From contig NC_026657.2 in NCBI RefSeq assembly GCF_000004075.3, forward strand, positions 2,604,001 through 2,668,000: a stretch of 64,000 bases of DNA, given 5' to 3'. Both the position numbers and the translations under genes were made by a program. Positions 46,470-59,275 of the stretch are shown piece after piece (position 1 is the first letter of the stretch; every line of letters begins with the position of its first letter). Below the pieces are notes generated by a model. The model was not told the DNA's origin. It saw nothing but the letters and a program-made list of their open reading frames with translations, and did no database searches. Origin of the DNA: Cucumis sativus. Its lineage: Eukaryota; Streptophyta; Magnoliopsida; Cucurbitales; Cucurbitaceae.

Positions 46470-47792
46470 ATGTCACAACAGAAGACCATTTCCCACATCG
46501 ATAACTTACCATCAACGCCGGGGAAGTTCAAGACGGAGAAATCTCCGCCCTACATTCACCGGTTGAGGGTTCATTCTGCTATTTCCAGGCTCACTCTATG
46601 GTCTTTCTTGTTCTTGATTTTCATTATCTGTTTCTTTTTCCTCTCCCCTCCTTCATCCTCCGTCTCCCCTCGCCGAGCCCTTGGTGGGGACTCTTGGGGT
46701 GGCCATAATTGGGAGAAAAAGGTCAGCCGTTCTGCTCAAACTCAAACTGGCATCACCGTCCTTGTCACCGGCGCTGCTGGGTTCGTCGGAACTCATGTCT
46801 CAGTTGCCCTGAAACGACGAGGTGATGGGGTTCTTGGACTCGATAACTTCAATGACTACTACGATCCACAGCTCAAAAGAGCTCGGAGGAAGCTTCTTGA
46901 TCGTGCTGGTGTGTTTGTTGTAGAAGGAGACATTAATGATTCAGAATTGCTTCGTAAGCTCTTTGATGTTGTGGCTTTCACCCATGTTATGCACCTTGCG
47001 GCTCAGGCTGGAGTCAGGTATGCAATGCAGAATCCAGGTTCTTATGTGCACAGCAATATTGCTGGGTTTGTGAACCTTTTGGAAGCTTGTAAGTCAGCAA
47101 ATCCACAGCCCGCCATTGTTTGGGCTTCTTCTAGCTCAGTCTATGGATTGAATTCTAAAATACCCTTTTCAGAAAAGGATCGAACTGATCAACCAGCGAG
47201 TCTTTATGCTGCTACAAAGAAGGCTGGAGAGGAGATAGCCCATACTTACAATCATATTTACGGGCTTTCAATCACTGGTTTGAGATTCTTTACTGTTTAT
47301 GGACCTTGGGGTCGCCCTGACATGGCGTATTTCTTCTTCACTAGGGATATTCTTAAGCGGAGGCCGATAACAATCTATGAAGCTCCTGATCATGGTACAG
47401 TTGCTAGAGATTTTACTTACATTGATGATATAGTGAAGGGGTGTTTAGGGGCTCTTGATACTGCTAAGAAGAGTACAGGGAGTGGTGGGAAGAAGAGGAA
47501 GCCTGCACAGTTGAGGATTTTCAATTTGGGAAACACATCACCAGTACCAGTGAGTGAGCTTGTTTCCATATTAGAGAAGCTGTTGAAAGTTAAGGCAAAG
47601 AAGAAACTTCTGCCAATGCCTAGAAATGGAGATGTTAAGTTCACTCATGCCAACATAAGTTTGGCTCATAAGGAGTTTGGTTACAGGCCGACTACGAATC
47701 TCAGGACCGGACTGGAGAAGTTTGTGAATTGGTACAAGGATTACTATTCTGGTTCCAAGAAGGGAATTGCCCGGGCTTTCTCTAACATTTAG
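46470..47792 (+). CDS. GAE: UDP-glucuronate 4-epimerase
   Basis: Single exon, 440 residues. It interconverts UDP-glucuronate and UDP-galacturonate, the precursor for pectin, in the Golgi. Residues 43-60 form one membrane anchor after a short cytosolic N-terminus bearing LPSTPGKFKTEK, so it is a type II Golgi protein. The lumenal catalytic part is a short-chain dehydrogenase fold: Rossmann motif G101-AA-G104-FV-G107, the Asp-containing LGLDNFNDYYD, the SSSSVYG block near 220, and the catalytic Y246-x3-K250. The N-terminal wording resembles Arabidopsis GAE2/GAE3 more than GAE1/GAE6 (memory). The start is the first ATG after a long CT-rich leader. The downstream neighbour NYN gene is convergent. 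Confidence 0.95.
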   Translation: MSQQKTISHIDNLPSTPGKFKTEKSPPYIHRLRVHSAISRLTLWSFLFLIFIICFFFLSPPSSSVSPRRALGGDSWGGHNWEKKVSRSAQTQTGITVLVTGAAGFVGTHVSVALKRRGDGVLGLDNFNDYYDPQLKRARRKLLDRAGVFVVEGDINDSELLRKLFDVVAFTHVMHLAAQAGVRYAMQNPGSYVHSNIAGFVNLLEACKSANPQPAIVWASSSSVYGLNSKIPFSEKDRTDQPASLYAATKKAGEEIAHTYNHIYGLSITGLRFFTVYGPWGRPDMAYFFFTRDILKRRPITIYEAPDHGTVARDFTYIDDIVKGCLGALDTAKKSTGSGGKKRKPAQLRIFNLGNTSPVPVSELVSILEKLLKVKAKKKLLPMPRNGDVKFTHANISLAHKEFGYRPTTNLRTGLEKFVNWYKDYYSGSKKGIARAFSNI

Positions 47793-49114
47793 ATTCTCCT
47801 TCACAATTAATGTTGCTTGTGTCCACTGATCGTCAATCTTTGATAATTTGCTGCATTTTTAAGGCATATCGTGCTTTCAAAGAAGCAGCACCTCCTCCTG
47901 CATTAGATTTGGTTTTTGCTCTTCATTGCCATTTTCTGTCAGCAGGACTAGAAGCCTCTTTTCATAATTGTCCCACATGTTGCTTCATTGTTTCTGTTCT
48001 TTTTCTGTATTTTTTGTAAGGACTATATTCTGTTGAGGCTTTACAGTTCATGAGTGAGAGAAATGAAACATCCTGGCCGGTTGGTGGACTTCACTTACCA
48101 TCTTGAATAACATAGCAACTTATGAAATGGCTTCTGTTTATGTAAGACTGTAAGTCATATGTCCCATTCTCTGAATATTGTATTGACCCCGAACTAATGT
48201 TTACACAATACATGTTAAAGTTGTAGCAAGTTTCTGGCTAGCCATTCAATTCTATACTCAAGTTGGTTGAAGGAGGATGTATTTGTCCATGCCTCTGAAC
48301 TCGTAACAATTCTTGAAAACTTCATGCCACTTATCTCAGGCAGTCGAAAAGACGTCCAGTCATTGCATTGCATCTAATTCACTTTGATACTTTGTGAAAA
48401 CATAAAGAAATTTTGGAACTCTCTACAAGTATGTTTCTTTGGTTGCAAAGAATCCGTAACCTGTATGGAGAAGAGTTCAACCTTTTTCTTTCAGGTTTGT
48501 TGTTTCCGGCTAAGTTTCAAGAATATTACCATTAGCTTCCAATTTCTCTGACCAAAAATAGGTTTGGATGATATAATAATGGTTCTCAAAGCACTCCAAT
48601 TTGTTCAGGGTTATTTGAATTTATAATTACTTTTGTATATCAAACAAAACTCTAAAGTTCATTATAAAAAGAAAAAAAAATCAACAGGTTGGAATACACT
48701 TTTCATAATTCTAAAATGTTATCTCAAACTCACTCAAACTTTGGTGTAATGTCCAACATTAAGTTCTAGGGTCGTGTTCAACTAAAGATGAAACAACAAG
48801 TTATGGTATTGGTAGAACTATTTTTAGCAGAAATATACTTGAGTTTGCTTGTACAATAGTACTTGAGTTTGCTTATGCAAAGCCTATTTTCTTATTATCA
48901 TCAGATGCAAACCATATATTCGCATACATACAAATCCAATCTTTCGTTTGATTTCTGTTATTAACTCATTTATAGAATATAACTGAACTATATAACCCAT
49001 GTCAAAAGTTCCAAAAAAGAAAGAAGCCTTCAACATAAGGGAATTTGAACCATAACTTGTATAAATTGTAGAGAGAACGCAATTCAAAAATCAAGGATAC
49101 ATGCTACAGTTAAG
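47793..49114. other. Convergent intergenic region
   Basis: The 3'UTRs of the GAE gene (+) and the NYN gene (-) face each other here. No further gene seen. Confidence 0.5.
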
Positions 49115-50218
49115 TCATTCCCATGATGGTGATGAAACAGTATCAGTTTCAGCATCAGAGCTGAGATCCCACCAAGCACCCCTGTCATTATTTTGCATAT
49201 TCTCACAAAGTCCCCCATCAACAGAACCTCCTTCAACATCGTCATCCTCGCCTATATCATCATCTAAACCAGACACTTTCTTCTCCAACGGAGGATTGTA
49301 TGTCCATTCCAATCTCTTCAAAACATCCCGATCCTTCCATTTTCCCACAACAGAAACAGCCTCTTTTTTAGCCTTCCCCATTAAAATCTCCTGCCAAGAA
49401 AACCCAGTATCAGCATTTCTCTTCAATGGCCCATCATTCAAATCCCCTACAACAACTGTCCTGAGACATCTTAACTTAGCTTCCTTCAAAACATTCACAA
49501 AATCAGAATCATCTGATACAAGAACCAAACACTCTGCTTTTCTCCTATCCATAATCTCAACCATGTCATTTCTCAATTCTACATCAGCAGCTTCAGGCTT
49601 ATCCGACACAGTCTTCACAAAAAACCCTGCCCTCTTCAACTCATCAGCTAAACCATATCCCACTTCAGGCAAAACATCCCTAGCAGCATTCTTATACTTC
49701 TGTATTTTCATTGAATACTTAGCAACCAACTTCACTCTTCTACTACCCTTCGCAGATTCAATCTGATTCAACCTCTTCTTATGCTCACTCTCATGAATTT
49801 GCTTAAAATGATTCACTAACTTCTCATTCGTATAAAAATTCCTCCCACAAACACGACACAGATATGGTTCAATCGATTTAATCACACCTTTTCTCTCCAA
49901 TTGATTAAGCATCTTCCTCTCTCGTTTCCGCTCTCTAACAACTTGCGGCACGTAGCTAAACGCATGCCGATTCGCATACGCCACCATATACCGAACCGCG
50001 CCGAAGGAAGCTGCTGCAGTCCTAAGCTTAACAGCAGCTTGGTAAGGCGGTAACGATTTCGGTGGTTTATTATCCAAATCCCAGAAAATAGCAACGGTAG
50101 AGGAGGAAGAATCTGGAGAATTGGATTTCGGATTCGTTCCAGAATGAAAACATCTAATCAAAACAGTTTCGTTTCGGAATTTGTAGGATAAATTCCGAAA
50201 TCTAATGAACGATAACAT
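49115..50218 (-). CDS. NYN-domain putative nuclease with C2H2 finger
   Basis: Single exon, 367 residues. The N-terminus (1-27) is basic and Ser/Arg-rich with no acidic residue except E17, suggesting an organelle transit peptide. VAIFWDLDNKPP (43-53) starts the NYN/PIN-like fold with acidic D47 and D49. A C2H2 finger is inserted at C121-x2-C124-x12-H137-x4-H142. The fold resumes at GLADELKRAGFFVKTV, D212, and LVSDDSDF (233-240). The clustered Asp residues are those expected for metal-dependent RNA cleavage in NYN nucleases. The tail (317-367) is acidic. Arabidopsis has similar proteins annotated as 'endonuclease or glycosyl hydrolase with C2H2 zinc finger' (At5g61190 type, memory). Substrate unknown. 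Confidence 0.88.
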   Translation of the reverse strand: MLSFIRFRNLSYKFRNETVLIRCFHSGTNPKSNSPDSSSSTVAIFWDLDNKPPKSLPPYQAAVKLRTAAASFGAVRYMVAYANRHAFSYVPQVVRERKRERKMLNQLERKGVIKSIEPYLCRVCGRNFYTNEKLVNHFKQIHESEHKKRLNQIESAKGSRRVKLVAKYSMKIQKYKNAARDVLPEVGYGLADELKRAGFFVKTVSDKPEAADVELRNDMVEIMDRRKAECLVLVSDDSDFVNVLKEAKLRCLRTVVVGDLNDGPLKRNADTGFSWQEILMGKAKKEAVSVVGKWKDRDVLKRLEWTYNPPLEKKVSGLDDDIGEDDDVEGGSVDGGLCENMQNNDRGAWWDLSSDAETDTVSSPSWE

Positions 50219-51200
50219 GGCGAGAAACTGTTTTCACATATGCTGAGGATGAGCGAAAATGGATGAACGGAAGATAAACGTAAAGAAGAAATGGAAGTTC
50301 AACTAACCTCTGGAATACAAGAGTGAGTAGTGGAAGAATCGGTCAGTGGGGGACGCTTGGCGGCGGGATTCTCGGAGGTGAGGCAGAGGCGGGGCTTTGT
50401 AGGGCGGCGCGTAAGGAATTGAACGGTGGATTTAGTTGGTGGCAGACTCTATCGAATGCCCAAAATAGAAGAAGCCCAATTTTCAAAAAGAAAGGAAAAT
50501 ATGGGCTATTTTTACGTGGCTTTTTTACACAAAACCATATAGCAAAAAAGGGTTTAAAAAAAATAGGTGTAATTACACAAATTTCAAATTTTAACAATTA
50601 AAATTTCTAAAGTTTCACTCTATTTAGATTTTCTATTAATATTCTTTTCAAAAAATAAATTGTGACTTTCTCACATCTATAAGATTTATGTAGATGAAAA
50701 ATTAATGTAAGAGAGAAATGTGGGTACCAATTAGATAGTAGTGTTTGGAATAAATTTGTGTGATTTTCATAGTTTATTTTAGTTTATTTTTTTCTAATTT
50801 TTCTTACTATTCAAGTAAAAGTTTTGGAGAAAAATAAATTTAATTTAGTGGAGATTTTAAATGAAACAAAATAAAAATAACAACAAATGAGTAATAAAGT
50901 GGTTGGATTAATTCACTTATTATAGTACAAGGTAAATTGATACACCATATATAAGATTAATAAATTTTAGAATTTTCCCCTTTTAATTAAAAATAAAAAC
51001 AGTATCACAATGTTTTGGGTATTTTGGTTTTCCTCTATTGTCTTATATTTTTATCAGTTAAAATGTTTCAATTAATCTCTTCTAGAAAAAAATTCATTGA
51101 AGAGGAAATTTCAAACTTGGAGTTTCAAACTTTCTCCAAGTTTGAAAGATTAATAAATATAAACTATTTTACCATCGGCCTCGAAATTGAAACACTACCG
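50219..51200. other. NYN promoter and intergenic DNA
   Basis: GC-richer to about 50460 (leader and promoter of the NYN gene), with GCCCAA/TGGGCT-type site II-like motifs near 50472 and 50503. AT-rich after that, with no gene. Confidence 0.5.
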
Positions 51201-51210
51201 TTGTGACAAG

Positions 51211-51222
51211 TGGTATCAGAGT
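51211..51222 (+). mobile_element. LTR-retrotransposon primer-binding-site remnant (fossil)
   Basis: TGGTATCAGAGT matches, except for the last base, the usual plant primer-binding site complementary to the 3' end of initiator-Met tRNA. A CA dinucleotide lies two bases upstream, as at an LTR end. No LTR pair or coding domain is visible nearby, so only a short old remnant is indicated. Confidence 0.45.
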
Positions 51223-52039
51223 CAAATATAAATAATTTATATTTTTTATTATTTTAATTTGTATCTTTTATTATTCTCAAAAAAAATCCCAAAACAAAAA
51301 ACATAGGTGTTCAAGTTTTGAGCAAAATTATATTCTATTTGTGCAAAATTGAACTTTGTGATTAAATGTGCATAAAATTGTGTTGAGATTTGATTAATTG
51401 AATATAAAATTATTGTGAGAAAGACCAAATATTCTAAATTTCTTTTGTTATATATGAATAACATAGTCAAATTTCTATCAAATATGAACATAGCCATCAT
51501 AAAGAAAAGTAATAAGTTATAAAGGAAAGTCATGAGCTAAAGGAAAGTCATGAGCTCAACCAATGTGATTATCTACTTATGATTTAATATCTTTCGAGTT
51601 TTCTTAAGTGAATACACTACTTTATTTTTTATATATCGATGAGTATCAAACCAGATTTAAGTTACAAGAAAAGACTACTGTCTCAATTGCTTAAAACATT
51701 TCCACCTCTAGAATGATCTCTATTAATTAACCTTCACAGGCGCCCTGAGAACTCAAGTTGTACTAACCAATCTAGTACTAGGGCTGCGAGGAACCCTAAA
51801 TGAATGCTTCAAACATACCTTGCAAACAAGCTCAATTAGAAGAGAACATCCTCTCTAACAACCATACAACACACCCCTAAATATATCCTGGTTGTGGGAG
51901 ATCTGTTTTTAGGGGGGAAAAAAGGACAAAGCCAATAATAATAAGTCTAAAATGTGGGGTTGATAGTCTATCTTTGGGCCTTGGCTATTAAAATGTTAGT
52001 TTTTGAAAAAAAAATTCATCCAAATCTAAAAGTACCATT
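51223..52039. other. Intergenic, no gene seen
   Basis: AT-rich then moderately mixed sequence. It may belong to the old LTR element, but no domain is visible. Confidence 0.4.
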
Positions 52040-52431
52040 AAGGTTGTAATTGGATTGAGTTAGGTTGAGAGACATTCCCATCCAACCCATATTTTCGAGT
52101 TGGTTCGTTTGGCAACTCAAATAACCCAAATAGTATTTCCAACTCAACCCTTAAAATATGATATTGAGATGGGTTGTCCAATTGTATTTTTTTTTCTCAT
52201 TCCAAATGAATAATCACCAACATTCAAACATTGGAGATTGAGGAGTGAGTTCGTGACCTACTTCTTTTTACATTTACTAAATTAATAATATAAATATAAA
52301 AACATAAATAAATATAAATTTAATTCAGGTTGGGTTAGGTTGAACCAAAATTTTCAATTCCAACCCAAGACCTAACCAACCCTTATAATATGGGTTGTGT
52401 AATCTAATTGTCGGGTTACTCTTACACCCCT
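52040..52431. repeat. GGTTGGGTT-rich MITE-like element
   Basis: About 390 bp with GGTTG/CAACC phrases in both orientations: 'attgagttaggttgagag' on the left, 'caggttgggttaggttgaac' near 52330 and 'caacccaagacctaacc' near 52360. Termini AGGTTGTAAT and, inverted, GGGGTGTAAG are similar. No coding capacity. Confidence 0.4.
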
Positions 52432-52718
52432 GGTTTCATGTCCCAAAAGTGTTCCAATGTTGGTGTTGGGGGCATGTCGTGTGACCGACACTTGGATCTT
52501 AGAAGTGTTGGTGGTCTTAGCATGACATAGTTATAACTTTAGAACTCAGGAACACATTTGTTCAACTCAGGTTGTTGGTGTAGTTATGACTTATAACGCA
52601 CCCTAATCCCATAAAGCCAATGTTTGAGAAATCAAAAACTAGTTTATCTGGTATATCATGTATTGAGTTAGTTAAAAAATCCCATGGGATCAGATTCAGA
52701 GCTATTAAGATATAGATA

Positions 52719-52950
52719 CAATAAAAAAAAATCCCACTAAGTTTGGAAATTTAAGTACGCCAAGTAGCATACTTATGCATGGTGCAAAATGCTTCAGAAA
52801 CCACATTTTCAATATTGAGTTCAGAGGAATATCAATAAAAAAAAATCCCACTAAGTTTGGAAATTTAAGTACGCCAAGTAGCATACTTATGCATGGTGCA
52901 AAATGCTTCAGAAACCACATTTTCAATATTGAGTTCAGAGGAATATCAAT
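52719..52950. repeat. Perfect 114-bp tandem duplication
   Basis: 'atcccactaagtttggaaat' starts at 52731 and again at 52845. The intervening 114 bases recur without a mismatch to about 52950, where the copies part at 'atatcaat'. An A8-A9 run separates the units. The complete identity indicates a recent event (or a sequencing/assembly artefact). Confidence 0.9.
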
Positions 52951-53158
52951 TATAATTAGAGACAAAAATACTATCATGTCCAATTTAGACAAGGAAGAAA
53001 CTACAAAATCATGATGAGAATGACAAAAATTGAGCACTATGTTTCTGTGATACCTTGGAACAATTTAATGTCTAATGAACCACACAATGGAAATACCTTA
53101 CATCGAATCTCTAAATGAAAAGGATCTTAATCGCCCATAAATGCAGCAGTTGACAAAA

Positions 53159-54280
<1,122 letters not shown>

Positions 54281-54367
54281 TGTAGACGACTATGGAGGAG
54301 ATTCAAAAGCTATGTCTGCTTCAGAAAAATGGCAATGGCCTCAACCGTAATCGACGACCCTCACGAA

Positions 54368-54393
54368 AAACCCTAACTTTGAGAAGATGGGCC
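54368..54393. promoter_or_regulatory. Telo-box and site II motif of RPS13
   Basis: AAACCCTAA at 54368-54376 and TGGGCC at 54388-54393, with another TGGGCT at 54443-54448, lie 90-170 bp upstream of the RPS13 ATG. The telo-box plus TGGGCY pair is the known signature of plant ribosomal-protein promoters. Confidence 0.7.
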
Positions 54394-54499
54394 TTCTTTT
54401 ATAGTTTCATGGTTGTGTGTTATTTGCCAAGTTTATACCTTGTGGGCTTACCACCTCAAACGACGACGTATTTTACTTTGATCTATTCTTAGAAGAAAA

Positions 54500-55690
54500 G
54501 AAATGTTTGTAAGTTTTGAGATTGATTTGATTTAGAATTGGCTTCAATAATGGGCATCTTGATCCAATTAGATTTTTTAAACAACTTGCTTTTAGAAAGT
54601 AATGACAAATCTAGAATCTTTCTCAAAGTATTGTAAAAAATAGGTGAGCGAAGTTGTGTATCGGGTTCACGACTTTGGTAAAGCTGACTGACGTCATGGA
54701 CCCGGTCCACATTTTCTTTTTTGTTCCACATTGGGTGTTTTTAGTTTCGAGTAACTTTTGAGATCTACGTTTTGAAGGCAAACGAAGATATATAGGGGGA
54801 TTTTTTTGTAACATTTTTGTAATCCAAACGGAAGAAAACGAATAAATTATCATTTTTAATACACAAAACCACACAACAATTCAATATTTACATAAAAAGT
54901 GTCTGAATCAAACCTGGAGCGCCATCACTCCTATATATGTAGAAAAAAGTACTCGAGCCACTTAGAAAGTTTGAAACTCTTGTGAGGGAGATTTCCATGA
55001 TACAAGAGTGTAATCGTGAAAATAGCTACAAGGGCATAAAGAGTAAAAGCAACCAAAAAAGCTTTCCAATTAAAATGAAATGGTGCAAAAATACACGACG
55101 AATGTGTTATTAAAATGTACATGGCCGAACATATATCTGAAAATGTTCATTTAGTTATCATTTAGTTTTTTGTTTTTGAAAATTATGTCTATTATATTTT
55201 CTTTCTTTTTCTTGTCATGGTTTGAAGAGTTGGAAAAAGTTGCCTTCTCCGTTAAATTCTAAAAACAAAACAAGTTTTTTTTTTTTATTTTAATTTTAAA
55301 GAAACTAGTTTTAAATATGAACCTCAATTTTATGTCTACATTCAATTTTATATGTAACGAGTCATTGACAAATTCAAAACTAACTTTTTTTTTATGTTTA
55401 ATGAAATCCCTTTTAATTTTGTGTTGAGTAGAATTGTAACATTTGAAAATTTTCAATTTTAAGATCAAATAAATCTCAATTTTAGAAATTAAATTCATAA
55501 TTTACATTTATATAACAAATATGGACCCTACTATAACTAGGTAGTATTTCTTTATCCTCATTAAGTTTAAAGTTGTTTTTATTTATTTATTTATTAAGAA
55601 TCAACATATTCGAATCTCCTATTGAATTATGCATTATGTCAATTAGCATTAGTTTGGATTCCACAAATTTGCTTTCATTTATGAAAAGCC
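54500..55690. other. Intergenic, no gene seen
   Basis: AT-rich sequence without a supportable gene. Confidence 0.5.
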
Positions 55691-56460
55691 GTCGAAAATA
55701 ACAAATTTGCCAAAATATTTATAATATATAGCAAAATTTTCAGATTCTATCAATAATAGATATTGATAACGACTGATATGCTTTTATTAGTGACATTGAT
55801 AACCTGTGATAGAAACTATTATTGATAGAATTCAAAATTTTGTTATAGGTTAGTAAATATTTTAATTTATTTTGCTATTTTTAAAAATATCATTTTATTT
55901 AGAAATTTTTTCAAAAATAGTAAATTTTATAAAATATTTACGACCTATAGAAAATTCTATGACTGATGGTCATTAACATGTTATAGTGATAGAATTCAAA
56001 ATTTTGATATATCTTGTAAATATTTTAATTCATTTTACTTCAATTCATTTTGTTATTTTAAAATGTTCCTTTTATTTATTACATTAATGGTTGAGATTAA
56101 TGAGTATAAATTATATTTTTTTGATATCTCCAATTTAAATTTAAAAAGTTTTAAAATATATTTTTTAAAAATTAAATACACACAAATTATATGATGCATT
56201 ATTTTTAATTAAAAATATAAAATATCATGGACATTTTCAAATATACAAAAATGAACCAAAATATTTTTATAAAATAATATAACAAAATTTAAGATCTAAT
56301 GATTATCACGGATAGACCTTGATAGACTTTTGTCATTATATTATATTGATATTGATAGACACGAATAGAAGTTTATTAGTATTATTATTGATAAAAATAT
56401 GAAATATTACTGTAAATATTAATAATTTTATTATTTATAGTACTTTCTTTAAATTAATAT
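55690..56460. repeat. Cluster of three family A foldback MITE-like copies
   Basis: Copies at about 55690-55890, 55905-56075 and 56235-56460. The first shows the structure best. Left arm phrases 'aaaatatttataatatatag' and 'attctatcaataatag' recur inverted at the right end ('ctattattgatagaattcaa', 'agtaaatattttaattt'). The arms are about 80 bp and nearly fill the element, so it should fold back on itself. Confidence 0.65.
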
Positions 56461-56954
56461 ATTTATAATACTTTCTTTAAATTAATATTTTTAATCTTTT
56501 TTTAAAGACTGAAGATGAAAATAATCAAGAGATCTTTTTAAAAAAAGAAAAATTGACAAACTATTGATGAAACAAAACTATTAAACGATAAAAATTATTA
56601 CTAAAATGAAGTGTAAATATTTTTTGAAAGGTTGTATTTTTTATAATTTTACAATAAGGGAAGGGGGACTTATTTAGTGCTTTAATGCATGCATGAAGAA
56701 ATATTTTTAAAAATAATAACTAGAAAGTAATTCTAACCTATTTGAAAGTTGAAAACTAAATTTAAAAAATAGTAAATTTAAGAACTAAATAAAATTTCAA
56801 ATAATTTAGATAAATTGTTATGTGTAGTGAAAAAAAAATTGAAACTACTAAAAGAAAAAAAATATATAAATAACCTATAGAAAAATTGATAGATTTGGAT
56901 AAATAGTTCCAATTTTTTATCGATATATTTGAAAATGTGTCTTAAACTTTGGAG
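56461..56954. other. Intergenic, no gene seen
   Basis: Extremely AT-rich; nothing supported. Confidence 0.5.
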
Positions 56955-57275
56955 TATTTTTTAAAATTTAACAAAGTGGCAAAATATTTATACGATATAG
57001 AATAATTTTAAAAATAAAAAAATCACATATGCCTACAATGAAAAATACAAAAAGATATGTGTGATTAATTGACATCAATGGTCGTAATATATTTAGAAAA
57101 CAATAGTTTAAAGTAAACTAAAAACGAGAAGAAAAAAAACTACAAAAAAAAAGACGATGGAAAGAAAAAAAATCCTAAAATATTTATAAAAAGTTGACTA
57201 GTTTTATGGACTTTTCCATTTGGTTACCCTCGTCCTAAATATTTTGCCAGTACTTTATATTTATGAAAATTAACA
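56955..57275 (-). repeat. Family B MITE-like element, short copy
   Basis: It begins 'caaaatatttatacgatata' and ends 'aaatattttgccagtacttt' then 'catttatgaaaattaac'-like sequence, the reverse of the left end at 4.6 kb. It lacks most of the internal 20-mer array, so it is an internal deletion form. Confidence 0.55.
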
Positions 57276-58740
57276 TTAAATTTATAACATAAATTTCTTT
57301 ACTACCAAAAAGTTTATTTCAACCCTAATAAATATTATTTATTTAATCTCATTAAAATTGCCCTCACTTTCATTTATCACATTAATTGATGAGTTAATAA
57401 TTATCTTTATTACTTCGAATAACTTATGGAGATTAGTCCTTTTGAGTTTATTAGCATTTTCGTATTTGAGTTTTCAAGTTATCTTTTTAGAGTAATCATA
57501 TAATTAGTGACAAGTTTAAAAATGATATTTAAGTATATAACAATATTTTAAAAAAGAATGTAAATATAACAAAATCTACCAATGATAGAATTTTATTGCT
57601 GATAGATTCTTATGATCTATTAGTGAAGAAGAAGAAAAAAGTACAATATAACTTATCAACCATTGAAAGAACAAAAAAAAAAAAAAGTCGAAGTTACAAA
57701 CTTGGAAAGATAACACACAAAGTTTGGTAACCCATTTGAGCGATATAACACCTACATGTGCGAGCAGTATGCCCAAGAAATATATCTTTTACTAATATAA
57801 AGTCAAACAATTACATTGTTATACTTATTTATAACTAGATGTAAGCATAATAGAATGAGGTCGGTTGGAGAAGAAGATGGGCGATCAACCTCGATTTAAG
57901 AAATATTCAAACTGAATTTTTGAAAAATATTATGAAGAACAAAATCGATTGACTTTTACTCCTCAACAATCGAGGTCCATTTGGACATTTAGTATTAAAT
58001 CAACGGTTCGATGGTGGTTTGGTCAAAAAGCTGATTTCGACTGAATGTTGTACACACACCTATTTGTAAATATACAACAAATACAGTGACACACGAAATA
58101 TTTGACTCAATTTATGGTCAGTTAAGCTCCTCTAAATGTAAGACTACTTACCGATGAAACTTACATTCTCCCAAGTATGAGACTCATTCTCCAGAATGTA
58201 ATTTTTTTTACCTTCACCTAAAGAACTTAGCCTCCCCCTAAGATGAATACCATCTTCTCACACAATAAGTTTAAAAAACAATATAGAAGCAAACTTGAAG
58301 ATCACGATGATTTGATATCACAAACGCAACATTCGACCATCATAAACACACGAAACACTCAATGTACCAACCCTAGAAACAAATTCAAGCAACCTTAAAC
58401 AAATATTTTCAATTTCAAATGTTTAACAAACAACAAAAGAAAATGTAAAATTAATTTGCGTAAGCAAGATGTTTAAAATCTATCCAAAAAAATGTTATTT
58501 AATTTTTTCTTGTGAAATAAGTTTTTATTATTTGAAGAAAAAGCAAATTAATTCCATATTTTTTGAAGGTTTTCTGTATATATATATATATTAAATATCA
58601 ATTTTGAATATTAATCACACGTTCTTCTATCATTATTTTTCAAAATTTTCAAATGTAAAGATAAAAGAAAGACACACACAAATAATAATAATAATAAAGA
58701 TTTAATTTTAAAAAAAAGAAAGACATTTGCTCCCATTCTC
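57276..58740. other. Intergenic, upstream of the CML gene
   Basis: A partial family A copy lies at about 57535-57625. An (AAT)n run at about 58680-58697 and a (TA)n run near 58577-58592 are present. 57840-58060 has a GGTCGGTTGG/TCGATT-type texture of an old repeat, not identified. No gene seen. Confidence 0.45.
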
Positions 58741-58831
58741 AGGTGAGCGTCAAAGGGCAAAGGAAACGAGAGAAAAAAAGAGAGGAAAAATCAGAGCTCT
58801 TTGAAGATTCAAACCTAAATCGAAACCGGAG

Positions 58832-59275
58832 ATGGGGAAAGATCTGAGCGATGATCAGAAATCCTCCATGAGGGAGGCCTTTACCCTCTTCGATACCGAC
58901 GGCGATGGCCGGATCGCCCCATCGGAGCTCGGTATTTTAATGCGTTCCCTCGGCGGCAACCCCACTCAAGCCCAACTCAAAGCCATAATCGCCGAGGAGA
59001 ATCTCACTTCTCCTTTTGATTTCAATCGTTTTCTTGATATCATGTCCAAGCACATGAAACCCGAGCCCTTCGATCGCCAGCTTCGCGATGCCTTTAAGGT
59101 TCTCGATAAGGACAATACCGGCTATGTCCGTGTGTCCGAGCTCCGACACATTTTGACGAGTATAGGTGAGAAGCTTGAGCCCTCCGAGTTCGATGAGTGG
59201 ATTCGAGAAGTTGAGGTTGGATCCGATGGAAGTATTCGGTATGAGGATTTCATTGCTCGAATGGTCGCTAAATGA
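58832..59275 (+). CDS. Calmodulin-like protein of the CML13/CML14 type
   Basis: Single exon, 147 residues, two short of calmodulin. It begins [22 protein letters not shown]-hand 1 is canonical (D21, D23, D25, E32). EF-hand 2 (about 57-68) has lost the Ca-binding acids. EF-hand 3 keeps D92, D94 and E103 but has T at the fifth coordinating position. EF-hand 4 is degenerate around [10 protein letters not shown]. This pattern matches plant CML13/CML14, which bind calcium weakly and associate with IQ motifs of class VIII myosins, CAMTA and IQD proteins (family knowledge). The start follows a purine-rich leader. Likely counterpart At1g62820 (memory). Confidence 0.93.
   Translation: MGKDLSDDQKSSMREAFTLFDTDGDGRIAPSELGILMRSLGGNPTQAQLKAIIAEENLTSPFDFNRFLDIMSKHMKPEPFDRQLRDAFKVLDKDNTGYVRVSELRHILTSIGEKLEPSEFDEWIREVEVGSDGSIRYEDFIARMVAK

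Noticed and set aside
49101-49766. 221-codon plus-strand frame opposite the NYN gene
   Set aside because: It is the antisense of the NYN coding sequence, Ser/Thr/Pro-rich shadow translation with no domain.
57840-58060. TCGGTTGG/TCGATT-rich segment as a DNA transposon
   Set aside because: Suggestive phrases only; no inverted ends or target duplication could be placed.
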